From assembly GCA_945952045.1 (NCBI GenBank), contig CAMFHE010000013.1:1-64000 (forward strand): DNA of 64,000 nucleotides, written 5' to 3'. Positions 7,996 through 16,686 of the stretch are shown here, piece after piece (within the stretch, counting starts at the first letter, position 1; every line of letters starts with the position of its first letter). This DNA comes from an uncultured Rhizobium sp. Lineage in GTDB: Bacteria; Pseudomonadota; Alphaproteobacteria; Rhizobiales; Rhizobiaceae. The notes under the pieces were generated by a model that did no database searches, was not told where the DNA came from, and saw only the letters and a program-made list of their open reading frames with translations. The position numbers and the translations under genes are program-made.

Positions 7996-9432
7996 TCAGG
8001 CATATCGCATCTGATGCGAGACGTTCTTGACGATGGTGTAATGCGCAAGGCCTTCCGTGCCGCCCTCACGCCCGTAACCGCTTTCCTTGACGCCGCCGAA
8101 CGGTGTTTCGGCGACCGATGCTTCCAGCGTGTTGATCGAAAGATTGCCGGCCTCGACGCGCTGCACCAGTTCCTCGACATTGGCCGATGAATCCGTGAAG
8201 GCGTAAGCCGCAAGACCGAAGGGCAGCGAATTCGCCCTCTCGATCGCCTCGTCAAGTGAAGCCACCGGATTGATAATCGCCAGGGGGCCGAAGGGCTCTT
8301 CATACATCGCACGGGCATCGTCCGGCGCTTCCGCCAACACCGTCACCGGGAAAAAATACCCCTTGTTGTGGATGCGTTCGCCGCCGGCGAGGATCTTGGC
8401 GCCCTTCTGGCGCGCATCCGAAACCAGCGTCTCCAATGCCTCGATGCGGCGATGATTGGCAAGCGGCCCCATTTCAGTGGCCGCATCCATGCCATTGCCG
8501 ACGACGACGCTGCGGGCGCGCTCGACAAAGGCATCGCGGAAAGCGGCAAAGCGGCTTTCATGCACGAAGAAGCGCGTCGGCGACGTGCAGACCTGGCCAG
8601 CATTGCGCGCCTTGCGCGTCGCAGAAAGAAGACCGGCCGCTACCGGATCGGCATCGTCACACACGATGACAGGCGCATGGCCGCCAAGCTCCATCAAGAC
8701 CGGCTTCATATGCCGCGCGGCGATTTCCGTCAGGTGCTTGCCGACCGCCGTTGATCCGGTAAAGGCGACAAGGCGCGTCTGGCTATGGGGAATGATATAG
8801 CTCGAGATTTCCGACGGAATGCCGAAGACGAGGTTGAGAACGCCCGGTGGCAGGCCGGCATCGTGCAGGGCGCGGGCGATATGGATCGCTCCGGCCGGCG
8901 TTTCCTCCGATGCCTTGAGAATGATCGAACATCCTGCGGCAATTGCGCCGGCAACTTTGCGTGACGGCTGGCTCATCGGGAAGTTCCACGGTGCGAAGGC
9001 GGCGACCGTGCCGATGGGCTGGTGCACGACCATGTAGCGGATGCCCGGCTTGCTCGGGATGACGCGCCCATAAAGCCGCACGGCCTCGCCTGCATCCCAC
9101 TCGAAGAATTCGCAGCCACGGATCACTTCCAGCCGCGCCTGCAGGAATGGCTTTCCGTGCTCCAGCGTGATGGCATGGGCGATCTCGTCGATGCGCTCGC
9201 GCATGATCGCGGCGGCGCGCAGCATGACGGCGGCGCGCTCGGCCGGCGCGGTCGCGCTCCAGACCCTGAAGCCACGCTCTGCCGCCGCCAGCGCATCGTC
9301 CAGGTCGCCTCTCGTCGCCACCGGCGTCGCTCCGATCACCGTCTCGTCGGCAGGATTGACGACCGGCAAACTGTCGGACGTCTTTCTCCATTGTCCGTCG
9401 ATATAAAGCTGGATGTCCGGATAATGCGCCAT
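7996..9432 (-). CDS. NAD(P)-dependent aldehyde dehydrogenase, succinate-semialdehyde dehydrogenase (GabD) type
   Basis: The 478-residue enzyme has all ALDH hallmarks: APWNFP (148-153), FTGSTAVGK (224-232), the general base E248 in MELGGH, and the nucleophile C282 in AGQVCTSPTRF. The C-terminal ending with PFGGVKESGYGREGG is typical of the succinate-semialdehyde group. Substrate specificity within this group is loose, so succinate semialdehyde, allysine-derived semialdehyde (it lies near lysine 6-dehydrogenase) or a short dialdehyde from the catabolic island at 12211-25968 are all possible. It appears monocistronic. Its promoter should lie in the AT-rich gap before the chemoreceptor gene. Confidence 0.85.
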   Translation of the reverse strand: MAHYPDIQLYIDGQWRKTSDSLPVVNPADETVIGATPVATRGDLDDALAAAERGFRVWSATAPAERAAVMLRAAAIMRERIDEIAHAITLEHGKPFLQARLEVIRGCEFFEWDAGEAVRLYGRVIPSKPGIRYMVVHQPIGTVAAFAPWNFPMSQPSRKVAGAIAAGCSIILKASEETPAGAIHIARALHDAGLPPGVLNLVFGIPSEISSYIIPHSQTRLVAFTGSTAVGKHLTEIAARHMKPVLMELGGHAPVIVCDDADPVAAGLLSATRKARNAGQVCTSPTRFFVHESRFAAFRDAFVERARSVVVGNGMDAATEMGPLANHRRIEALETLVSDARQKGAKILAGGERIHNKGYFFPVTVLAEAPDDARAMYEEPFGPLAIINPVASLDEAIERANSLPFGLAAYAFTDSSANVEELVQRVEAGNLSINTLEASVAETPFGGVKESGYGREGGTEGLAHYTIVKNVSHQMRYA

Positions 9433-9711
9433 GGGGTGAAGCCTCGCTGCTGGGGCTCAGAAAAAGCTCGGCCCGCGTCTGCCGTGAAGACAACACGACC
9501 GGGATATATATATCAATCCTCAATAGTTATATAAATTTATCGAAATATTCGATGAATTAGACGCCGCGCATCTTCTCCGCCATTTCCGACTTTTCGCCAG
9601 AAACGGGAATTCCCGGAAGTTTCGCAAACGCTAAAGCAGCAAGGTCGGTTGGACATAAATTGTAAATATCATAATAGCTTAGCACATTCTTAATTCCTAT
9701 TCCGCATCACT

Positions 9712-11445
9712 ATGGCAAGGTTGTTGCTCTTGCGGATTGCGATGATGTTTTCATTTCATTCAGGTTTTGCCTCTGATTCCCGCTGCGTACTCGATGCCCT
9801 CTCGCGTTCGATGGCGCTCATCGAATTCGACCTTCAGGGCAATATTCTCGACGCAAACGATAATTTCTGCCGCACCATGGGGTACGAGCGATCCGAAATC
9901 ATCGGCAAGCATCATCGAATGTTCGTCGATCCCGCGGAAGCCCGCTCGCCTGACTACGCAGCTTTCTGGCAACGACTTGGCGAAGGCCAGTTCGAAAGGC
10001 AGCAATACAAGCGCTACGGAAAGAACAATCGCCCGGTCTGGATCGAGGCATCCTACAATCCGATCTTCAGGGGCAAAAAGCCCTATAAGGTGGTAAAGGT
10101 CGCGACCGAGGTTACCTCTGCAAAAGCCGAGGCGCTTGACACCAAAGGCAAGATCGACGCCCTGCTGCGCTCGCAGGCGGTCATCGAATTCCTTCCCGAC
10201 GGCACGGTGCTCACCGCAAACATGAATTTTCTCAACGTCCTTGGCTATGAGCTGAAGGATATCGTCGGGCGACATCATTCGATGTTCTGCGCTCAGGACT
10301 ATGTGTCCTCGCCCAGCTATGCCCAGTTCTGGAGACGGTTGGCAGCTGGCGAATTCCAGGCCGGCCAGTTTGCGCGGCGCGCCAAATCCGGCGCCGAAGT
10401 GCATATTCAGGCGAGCTACAATCCGGTTTTCGACGAGAACGGCAAAGTCTGCAAGGTCGTGAAATTTGCCAGCGACGTCACCGGCCGCGTCCATGCGATC
10501 GATCAACTGGGCGCCGGGCTGCACCGCCTGGCGGATTGCAACATCCGCATCACCATGGACGATCCCTTCGCGCCGGAATTCGAAAGCCTGCGTAACGACT
10601 TCAATACGTCCATCGGCAAATTCCAGGAAACGCTGGAGGAAGTGATGGCCGAGACGAACCAGCTCAACACCAACGGCGCGGAAATGCGCCGGGGGTCGGA
10701 AAGCCTCGAACATCGCACGCAACAGCAGGTTTCGGCGCTTCGCCAAACCACCGTTGCGCTCGACACGATCACCGAGACCATCCGCGAATCCAATACGCGC
10801 ACCGTGGAGACCCGCTCCCTGGTCAGCGATGCGCGCAAGGCGGCAACCGAATCGGTCAGCGTGCTCAATTCGACCGTCGAGGCCATGGGACGCATTGAAA
10901 GCGCCTCGCGTGAAATCGCCAACATCATCGACGTCATCGACGAAATCGCTTTCCAGACCAATCTTCTGGCGCTGAATGCCGGTGTGGAAGCCGCGCGCGC
11001 AGGGGAAAGCGGCAAGGGTTTTGCCGTCGTCGCCCAGGAAGTACGCGAACTTGCACAGCGCTCCGCCAAAGCGGCGCAGGAAATTGCCCGGCTGATTGGC
11101 CATTCCTCGCGGGAAGTGACGCAGGGCGTCAAGCTTGTTGCCGATACCGGCGATGCCTTGCGCCGCATCGAGGATTTCGTGCGCAGCATCGACGACAATG
11201 TCGCAGCGATCGCCGACACGGCCAACAAACAAACGGAACAGCTTGGCGAAATCAACACCGCCGTCAACGCCATCGACACCATGTCGCGCGACAATATCGC
11301 CATGGTCGGCGGCATGAACGAGGTCAGCCATGCACTGGCCGAAGGCGCTGAAAAGCTGGTCGCTCTCGTGCAGCGCTTCAAGCTCAACCGCCGCAAGAAG
11401 CGTCGAGAGGCGGTCGTTGCCGAAGCGCCTAAAAAGGCGGCTTAA
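9712..11445 (+). CDS. Soluble methyl-accepting chemotaxis protein with two PAS domains
   Basis: The protein is up to 577 residues. Two tandem PAS domains (about residues 25-145 and 150-265) both carry the GKHHRMF/GRHHSMF and ASYNP blocks of the family that includes E. coli Aer. A short linker leads to a methyl-accepting signalling domain with the conserved hairpin tip DEIAFQTNLLALNAGVEAARAGE. No transmembrane segment is visible beyond a weakly hydrophobic N-terminus, so it probably senses an intracellular cue such as redox state or heme/flavin-bound oxygen. The start is uncertain: ATGs at 9712, 9742 and 9745 are possible. The C-terminus ends in lysine-rich residues and lacks an obvious CheR-binding pentapeptide. 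Confidence 0.88.
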   Translation: MARLLLLRIAMMFSFHSGFASDSRCVLDALSRSMALIEFDLQGNILDANDNFCRTMGYERSEIIGKHHRMFVDPAEARSPDYAAFWQRLGEGQFERQQYKRYGKNNRPVWIEASYNPIFRGKKPYKVVKVATEVTSAKAEALDTKGKIDALLRSQAVIEFLPDGTVLTANMNFLNVLGYELKDIVGRHHSMFCAQDYVSSPSYAQFWRRLAAGEFQAGQFARRAKSGAEVHIQASYNPVFDENGKVCKVVKFASDVTGRVHAIDQLGAGLHRLADCNIRITMDDPFAPEFESLRNDFNTSIGKFQETLEEVMAETNQLNTNGAEMRRGSESLEHRTQQQVSALRQTTVALDTITETIRESNTRTVETRSLVSDARKAATESVSVLNSTVEAMGRIESASREIANIIDVIDEIAFQTNLLALNAGVEAARAGESGKGFAVVAQEVRELAQRSAKAAQEIARLIGHSSREVTQGVKLVADTGDALRRIEDFVRSIDDNVAAIADTANKQTEQLGEINTAVNAIDTMSRDNIAMVGGMNEVSHALAEGAEKLVALVQRFKLNRRKKRREAVVAEAPKKAA

Positions 11446-11488
11446 AGCGCCGTCCTGATTTTGTCAGATCGGCACCCTAAGCTTTTAA

Positions 11489-11908
11489 CTACGACGCATA
11501 ATCTCGTCGATCCTCGTCGGCGGCAACCGCATGCGGTGTCACCGAGGAGATGGTCAGCAGATGCCGGCGACCGTCATTGGCCGTAAAATCGATGGTTGCG
11601 CCGACCGACATGCCGAGCAGCGCCGTGCCGACCGGCGTGAGGATGGAGATACGTCCAGCGGCAATGTCGGCATCGGCCGGATAAACCAGCGTAACCTGCC
11701 GCGCCGTTCCGTCATCGGTACGGTACTCCAGCGCCGAGCCCATCTGCACCGTGCCCGGCGGCACGGCCACGTCCTCGACGACGTTGGCGCGCTCCAGCTC
11801 GCCGATCAGTTCCTCGGCAAGCTCCGGCTTGCGCTCGATCAGCCCGTTGGCCATGGTCAGCAGGCGCTGATGATCGGTCTTCGCAACGATAATTCCGGGT
11901 CTTTCCAT
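11489..11908 (-). CDS. rnk: Nucleoside diphosphate kinase regulator Rnk (GreA/GreB C-terminal fold)
   Basis: This 139-residue protein has a short N-terminal helical hairpin (residues about 1-50) and a GreA/GreB-like C-terminal domain with the block ISILTPVGTALLGMSVGATIDF. Rnk proteins bind RNA polymerase and affect transcription or nucleotide metabolism. The start follows AGGAGACAG. A weak EcfG-like element sits upstream on the same strand (TGAAC-N17-CGTT reading from 11983), with one mismatch, so stress induction is possible but unproven. Neighbours do not suggest a pathway role. Confidence 0.82.
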   Translation of the reverse strand: MERPGIIVAKTDHQRLLTMANGLIERKPELAEELIGELERANVVEDVAVPPGTVQMGSALEYRTDDGTARQVTLVYPADADIAAGRISILTPVGTALLGMSVGATIDFTANDGRRHLLTISSVTPHAVAADEDRRDYAS

Positions 11909-12031
11909 GGGATCTGTCTCCTGTGGGCATGGCCAGCCGGAAAAGCCGCCATGCCAAAACGTCGCCCGCCGCCGGATCGTTCATCCGGACATCGAGCGAC
12001 CATTGTCGAAAAATAGGAAAAGAAAACGCTT

Positions 12032-12059
12032 CCCCGGTCTCAGCCTGTCTGAGCCGGGG
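12032..12059 (-). terminator. Probable terminator downstream of the first binding-protein gene
   Basis: Read on the minus strand, an 11-pair stem with one bulged base is followed by a T-rich stretch. It lies about 150 bases after the stop codon at 12211, in a 302-base gap (11909-12210) in which I see no gene. Confidence 0.6.
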
Positions 12060-12210
12060 CCGTCATCCCGCGATGGGGACGGGCCTGAACATGGGTTCGC
12101 ACGTTTTCATGAACCGAAATGTCGGTTCTGCGGCAGCGATTGTCAAGCCTGCCGGCCGCGCACGCGGTGCATGCGGCCATCGCGACCGCATGCAAGGGGG
12201 CGGGCTTTCC

Positions 12211-13386
12211 TTATTCGGCGGGCATCTTGCAGTCAGCGGCGTAGGAATCGCTGTGCGCCGTCAGCACCTTGCTTTCGGTCTTCAGCACCATCTTGCCGTC
12301 GGCGCCCTTTTCCGCCTTCAGCGCGTACCAGTCCTGCACCGGATGCTGATTCGGGCCGAGTTTGAAGCTGCCGCGCACCGACTTGATGTCCGAGGTCAGC
12401 AGCGCCTTGCGGAAAGCGGGCACGTCTTCGATGCCGCTCCTTTCGAGGCCGGTGCCGATCAGCAGCGCAGCGTCATAACCCTGCGCGGCATAATAGGTGA
12501 TCGGGCGATCGCCGAACTTTGCCTTCCAGGCAGCAACAAAAGCCTTGTTGACCGGATTGTCGAAATCGTCGTTCCAGTGGCTGGTGACCTTAACGCCTTG
12601 AGCTGCATCGCCCACCGCCTGCACGATCACATGGTCGAGCGAGGCCGGATGCACGACCATCGGGATATCCTTGAGCAAGCCGGCCTGCTGGTATTGCCGC
12701 ATGAAAGCGATGCCGAGGCCGCCGGGCTCGAATTCATAGACGACATCTGGCTTGGCATTGCGAATCTGCGCCATTTCGGCAGCGAAATCTGCCTGATCGA
12801 GGCTGGTATAGGTCTCGCCGACCACCTCGCCCTTGTAGAAGCGCTTGAAGGCCTCCATCGTTTCCTTGCCGGCCTGATAGTTTGGCGCAATCAGGAAAGC
12901 ACGTTTGTAGTTGAGCGATTGGGCGAGCGCACCGGCGCTTTCGCCCTGGCTATCGTCCTGCCAGGAGCTGACGAAATAATTCGGGTGGCAATCCTTGCCG
13001 GCAAACGTGGCAGACGCCGTGTTGGCACTGACATAGACCGCGTCATTGTCGAGAATATCCGGCACGGCGGCGAAGGCGACATTGGCGAAGACGATACCGG
13101 TGAACAGCTTGATATCCTGTTCCGACAGCATCTTGTCGGCGATCTGTTTGGCATTGCCGGGCTTTAGCGCATCGTCCTCTACGACCAGCTCGACGGGCTT
13201 GCCGCCAAGCTTGCCGCCTTCGGCATCGATGGCGAGCTGAAAACCATCGCGGATATCCTGTCCGAGATAGCCGGCCGGGCCGGACAGGGTGGTGATCATG
13301 CCGATCTTCGTCGCATCGGCGGCAAAAGCCACGCTCGAAACGGAAAAGGTCAGGCAGGTCGTTGCCAGAAGCCTGCGAAAATTCAT
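12211..13386 (-). CDS. Liv-type ABC transporter substrate-binding protein (first paralogue)
   Basis: The 391-residue periplasmic protein has a signal peptide (residues 1-22, ending AFA-A) and the Leu/Ile/Val-binding protein fold. The ATG at 13386 follows AAGGGGA. It is strikingly similar along its length to the binding protein at 20552. Shared blocks include KIGMITTLSGPAGYLGQDIRDG, LFTGIVF, APNYQAGK, LDQxDFAAE, PGGLGI and SHWNxDFDNP. It stands alone, convergent with nothing and divergent from a LysR gene, so it probably feeds the same Liv-type permease with a related substrate, or serves as a sensor. Such proteins in degradation islands often bind aromatic acids. Confidence 0.85.
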   Translation of the reverse strand: MNFRRLLATTCLTFSVSSVAFAADATKIGMITTLSGPAGYLGQDIRDGFQLAIDAEGGKLGGKPVELVVEDDALKPGNAKQIADKMLSEQDIKLFTGIVFANVAFAAVPDILDNDAVYVSANTASATFAGKDCHPNYFVSSWQDDSQGESAGALAQSLNYKRAFLIAPNYQAGKETMEAFKRFYKGEVVGETYTSLDQADFAAEMAQIRNAKPDVVYEFEPGGLGIAFMRQYQQAGLLKDIPMVVHPASLDHVIVQAVGDAAQGVKVTSHWNDDFDNPVNKAFVAAWKAKFGDRPITYYAAQGYDAALLIGTGLERSGIEDVPAFRKALLTSDIKSVRGSFKLGPNQHPVQDWYALKAEKGADGKMVLKTESKVLTAHSDSYAADCKMPAE

Positions 13387-13626
13387 GGTGTCGTTCCCCT
13401 TGTTGCTGCCCTTCCTGTCGCCCGGCCTTAGCAAGGCAGGTTGAAAGGGGCAGAGTGCATCGAACCGTCATGAAGGGGCGCCCTTCCCGCGGGCAACGGC
13501 GCGCGAACGGGCCACGACATGCCGGGAATGGGCCAGCACCCCTCATTGCTGTCCGGGGGCAGGATTTGCGCAATTGAAGTTTCCGTAAATGGAAATCTGT
13601 TCGCTCAATTATGAGCAACTGGAATA

Positions 13627-14553
13627 TCAGTGGTTCATCTCTTCCGCCGTGCGGCGCAGGCTTTCCACCAGCAGCGTGGCGGCCGGCGACAGGCGCGATT
13701 GCGCCCGCGTGGTGATGCCGATCGGCACCGCCGTCGCCTTCAACGGCACCGGCAAGATGGTCAACGTTCCCGCCGCCTCCTCGCGCCGCGCCACATGGGC
13801 GGGAAAAACGCCAAGATAATCCGCATCGGTCAGCAGCGCGCGGTTGGTCAGCAACGAGACGGATTCGACCGCATGTTGCGGCGGCTCGATACCCTCCTGA
13901 TGGAAGGCGATATCGACCTGCTGGCGCAGGCTGGTTTCGGAGGGCGGCAGGATCCATTCCCAATCGAGCAGATCCGCCAAACCGATTTTGGTGCGCCCGG
14001 CCAGCGGATGCCCATGCCGGGCAACGACGCAGGCGACATCGTCCATCAATCCCTCCTGCACGACCTTCAGCTTGTCGCTGTTCTCGGACAGGCGACCGAC
14101 CACCATATCCAGTTCGCCGGCGCGCAGTGCCGGGATCAGCACGTCGTTCGTCCCCTCCACGATCTTTACCACCAGACGCGGCCGCTCCCGCTTCAGCCGC
14201 GCAATCGCTCTCGGCAACAATTCGGCAGACGCCGAAAGCAGCGTGCCGATGGCGACGCGCCCGCCGGTGCCATCGCGCAGGTCGGCCAGATGTTCCTCCG
14301 CATGGGAAAGCTGGGCGATGACGAGGCGCGCATGTTCGGCCAGCGCCTCGCCGAACATGGTCGGCACGACGCCGCGATTGGTGCGGTCGAACAGGCGGGT
14401 GCGGGTCAGCACCTCCGCCTCCTGCAAGGCTTTGGTGATCGCCGATTGCGTCATGTTGAGCTGCTTGGAAGCGCGCACCAGATTGCCCTCATCGACGATC
14501 GCCACCACCATGCGCAGATGACGGATGGTCAAATGGTTGGTCATCGCCTTCAT
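13627..14553 (-). CDS. LysR-type transcriptional regulator
   Basis: This 308-residue LysR-type regulator has an N-terminal winged helix-turn-helix (MTNHLTIRHLRMVVAIVDEG onward, with SAITKALQEAEVLTRTRLFDR) and a C-terminal periplasmic-binding-like effector domain. The ATG at 14553 follows GAGGG by five bases. It is divergent from the monooxygenase-dioxygenase-formamidase operon starting at 14700. The 146-base gap should hold its operator, and the likely inducer is the pathway substrate or an intermediate. It is one of two LysR genes in the island, each divergent from one catabolic unit. Confidence 0.9.
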   Translation of the reverse strand: MKAMTNHLTIRHLRMVVAIVDEGNLVRASKQLNMTQSAITKALQEAEVLTRTRLFDRTNRGVVPTMFGEALAEHARLVIAQLSHAEEHLADLRDGTGGRVAIGTLLSASAELLPRAIARLKRERPRLVVKIVEGTNDVLIPALRAGELDMVVGRLSENSDKLKVVQEGLMDDVACVVARHGHPLAGRTKIGLADLLDWEWILPPSETSLRQQVDIAFHQEGIEPPQHAVESVSLLTNRALLTDADYLGVFPAHVARREEAAGTLTILPVPLKATAVPIGITTRAQSRLSPAATLLVESLRRTAEEMNH

Positions 14554-14699
14554 GTTCGCCCTCACTTATTAGTCTTTATTGATATTCCCATTGGTCATCA
14601 AAGCTTCCACAGAATTCACTTGCCAGCAAGCCGGCACTGCGGAAATCTTGCCGCAAAGCAGATCGGCGGCCCAATGGCCGTTCCGAGGGGAGTCAATCG

Positions 14700-15854
14700 A
14701 TGCCAGAACAGACCAAAGCCCGCCATGCCGAAATCGCCGGCGCGGGCATCGGCGGCCTGACCGCCGCCATCGCCCTAACCCAGCGCGGTTGGAGCGTGAC
14801 CGTGCATGAGCGCGCGCCGAACCTGCGCACCTTCGGCGCCGGCATCTATATCTGGAGCAACGGACTTCGCGTGCTGAAGGCGCTCGGCGCCTATGACCAG
14901 GCGACCGTCGGCGCCCATATCGGCCCGCAATTCCACACCCGCGACCACAACGACACGACCATGGAAGAGATTCCGATCAACGGTCCGGGCGATGCGCGGC
15001 TGATCACCATCCTGCGCGAAACGCTGATCAACACGCTGGTCGACGTCGCCCGCAAGAACAATGTCGAGATTCGCACCAATTCCGCCGCCACAGGTGCCAC
15101 GCCGGAAGGCGAGTTGCTGCTGGCGGACGGCACGGCGCGCAAGGCCGATCTGGTGGTCGGCGCCGACGGCATCAATTCCAATGTCCGCGATTCCCTTGAT
15201 CTGATGCTGTATCGCAAGCATCTCGGCTATGGCGCGATCCGCATGCTGATCCCGCGCGCCAAGGGCGATGTGCCGCCGGAAGACGAGAACCGCTACATCG
15301 AATATTTCACCGGCACGCGCCGCATTCTCTATACGCCGGCCAGCGAAAGGGATCTCTATGTGGCGCTGTGCTGCGCCGCCGACGATGCCGAGGCGCTGAA
15401 GGTTCCGGCCGACCGGGACTTGTGGACGCAGTCCTTCCCGCATCTCGCCCATCTCGTCGCCCGCTTCGGCGATGCCGGCCGCTGGGATGCCTTCGAGGTG
15501 GTCAAGCTCAAACGCTGGAGCAAGGGGCGCGTCGCCATCCTCGGCGATGCCGCGCACGCCATGCCGCCCTATCTCGGCCAGGGCGGCGGCTGCGCGTTGA
15601 TGAACGGGCTGGCGCTTGCCGATGCCGTCGGCGGCGCCGCCGACATTCCCCAAGCGCTGGAACAGTGGGAAGAGCGCGAACGGCCGCTGACCGAGCATAC
15701 GCAGGATACCGCCGAGCGGCTGGGCGACATGAATTTCTGGCCGGACGATATCCGCTCTCAGGTGCTGAAGATCACCGGGCAGAGCCCGGAAATCGGCGCC
15801 ATCCGCATGCGCACCGCCCGCCATGTGCCCACCGCAGCCGATTTCGACGTTTAG
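14700..15854 (+). CDS. FAD-dependent aromatic monooxygenase (PqsH/AqdB/NicC-like)
   Basis: The 384-residue single-component flavin monooxygenase has the three class A fingerprints: GAGIGGLTAAIALTQRG (14-30), VVGADGINSNVRDSL (152-166) and GDAAHAMPPYLGQGG (282-296). Such enzymes use NAD(P)H and O2 to hydroxylate an activated aromatic ring. It is followed at 29 bases by a 2,4-dioxygenase whose family needs a 3-hydroxy-4-oxo N-heteroaromatic. The natural role is therefore 3-hydroxylation of a 4-quinolone, as PqsH and AqdB do. 6-hydroxynicotinate 3-monooxygenase is a related alternative. The start has a GAGGGG ribosome binding site. Confidence 0.85.
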   Translation: MPEQTKARHAEIAGAGIGGLTAAIALTQRGWSVTVHERAPNLRTFGAGIYIWSNGLRVLKALGAYDQATVGAHIGPQFHTRDHNDTTMEEIPINGPGDARLITILRETLINTLVDVARKNNVEIRTNSAATGATPEGELLLADGTARKADLVVGADGINSNVRDSLDLMLYRKHLGYGAIRMLIPRAKGDVPPEDENRYIEYFTGTRRILYTPASERDLYVALCCAADDAEALKVPADRDLWTQSFPHLAHLVARFGDAGRWDAFEVVKLKRWSKGRVAILGDAAHAMPPYLGQGGGCALMNGLALADAVGGAADIPQALEQWEERERPLTEHTQDTAERLGDMNFWPDDIRSQVLKITGQSPEIGAIRMRTARHVPTAADFDV

Positions 15855-15883
15855 GCGCATATTCTTTTTTCAGGAGATTTTTC

Positions 15884-16672
15884 ATGCAATCCATCCAGAT
15901 CGGCCACAACACCCTGTCCTTTGACGATGCCGGCACGGGGCCGGTGCTGCTGCTGCTTTCGGGCTGGTGCCAGGATCACCGCCTGTTCAAGACGCTGGCG
16001 CCGGAACTGGCGAAAACCCACCGCGTGATCCGCCTCGACTGGCGCGGCCATGGCGAGCATCGCGCGCATGACGGCGATTTCACCACCGACCAGCAGGCCG
16101 ACGACGTCATCGCCTTCCTCGATGCCATGAAGATCGACACACTCGTGCCGGTCTCCACCTCGCATGGCGGCTGGGCCAATATCGAGGTCACAGACCGCCT
16201 CGGCACGACGCGCATCCCGCGCTCCGTCGTCATCGACTGGATCCAGACGACGCCAAACGAAGCCTTCTTCTCGATGATCGACCATATCCAGGATCGTACC
16301 AACTGGGAAAACGGTCGCGGCGATTTCTTCAATTACTGGATCGGCGATACCGAAAACCGAGATATCATCGACCATGTCAACCAGGAGATGGCGGGCTACA
16401 GCTTCGAAATGTGGGCGCGTTCCGGCCGCGAGATCGCCAAAGCCTATAGCAAATGGGGCAACCCGATGCAGCGCATGGCGGCGATGAAGCAACATCGCCC
16501 GATCACCCATATCTATTCGCAGCCCTTCGAGCCGGAATATGCGCATGCGCAGCTCGATTTCGCCGCTGATAATCCATGGTACAAGCCGCAGAAGCTGCCG
16601 GGCAAGACGCATTTCCCGACGCTGGAGCAGCCGGTGGTGATGGCCGAGACCATCCGCGCCTTCGTCGCTTGA
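15884..16672 (+). CDS. Cofactor-independent 3-hydroxy-4-quinolone 2,4-dioxygenase (HOD/QDO/AqdC family)
   Basis: The 262-residue protein has an alpha/beta-hydrolase fold but matches the metal-free ring-cleaving dioxygenases rather than esterases. As remembered from Arthrobacter HOD, it shares GWCxDHR (27-33, with H32), DWRGHG (52-57), the nucleophile-elbow S93 in STSHGGW, D118 in the DW pair, GYxxxxWxRSGR, SQPxEPEY and the catalytic base H243 in KTHFP. HOD-type enzymes split 3-hydroxy-4-oxoquinolines with O2, releasing CO and an N-acylanthranilate. It lies between the monooxygenase and formamidase-like genes in one operon. A hydroxypyridone substrate cannot be excluded. CAGGAGA precedes the ATG. 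Confidence 0.85.
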   Translation: MQSIQIGHNTLSFDDAGTGPVLLLLSGWCQDHRLFKTLAPELAKTHRVIRLDWRGHGEHRAHDGDFTTDQQADDVIAFLDAMKIDTLVPVSTSHGGWANIEVTDRLGTTRIPRSVVIDWIQTTPNEAFFSMIDHIQDRTNWENGRGDFFNYWIGDTENRDIIDHVNQEMAGYSFEMWARSGREIAKAYSKWGNPMQRMAAMKQHRPITHIYSQPFEPEYAHAQLDFAADNPWYKPQKLPGKTHFPTLEQPVVMAETIRAFVA

Positions 16673-16686
16673 ACCGGAGGGAAGAT

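Noticed and set aside
9760-11331. Open frame of about 523 codons on the minus strand
   Set aside because: It is antisense to the chemoreceptor gene, whose PAS and signalling motifs are unmistakable.
15884-16672. Ordinary esterase or haloalkane dehalogenase annotation for the alpha/beta-hydrolase
   Set aside because: The W/CxDHR block, the DW pair, the SQPxEPEY block and the neighbouring monooxygenase fit the cofactor-free dioxygenases better than esterases.
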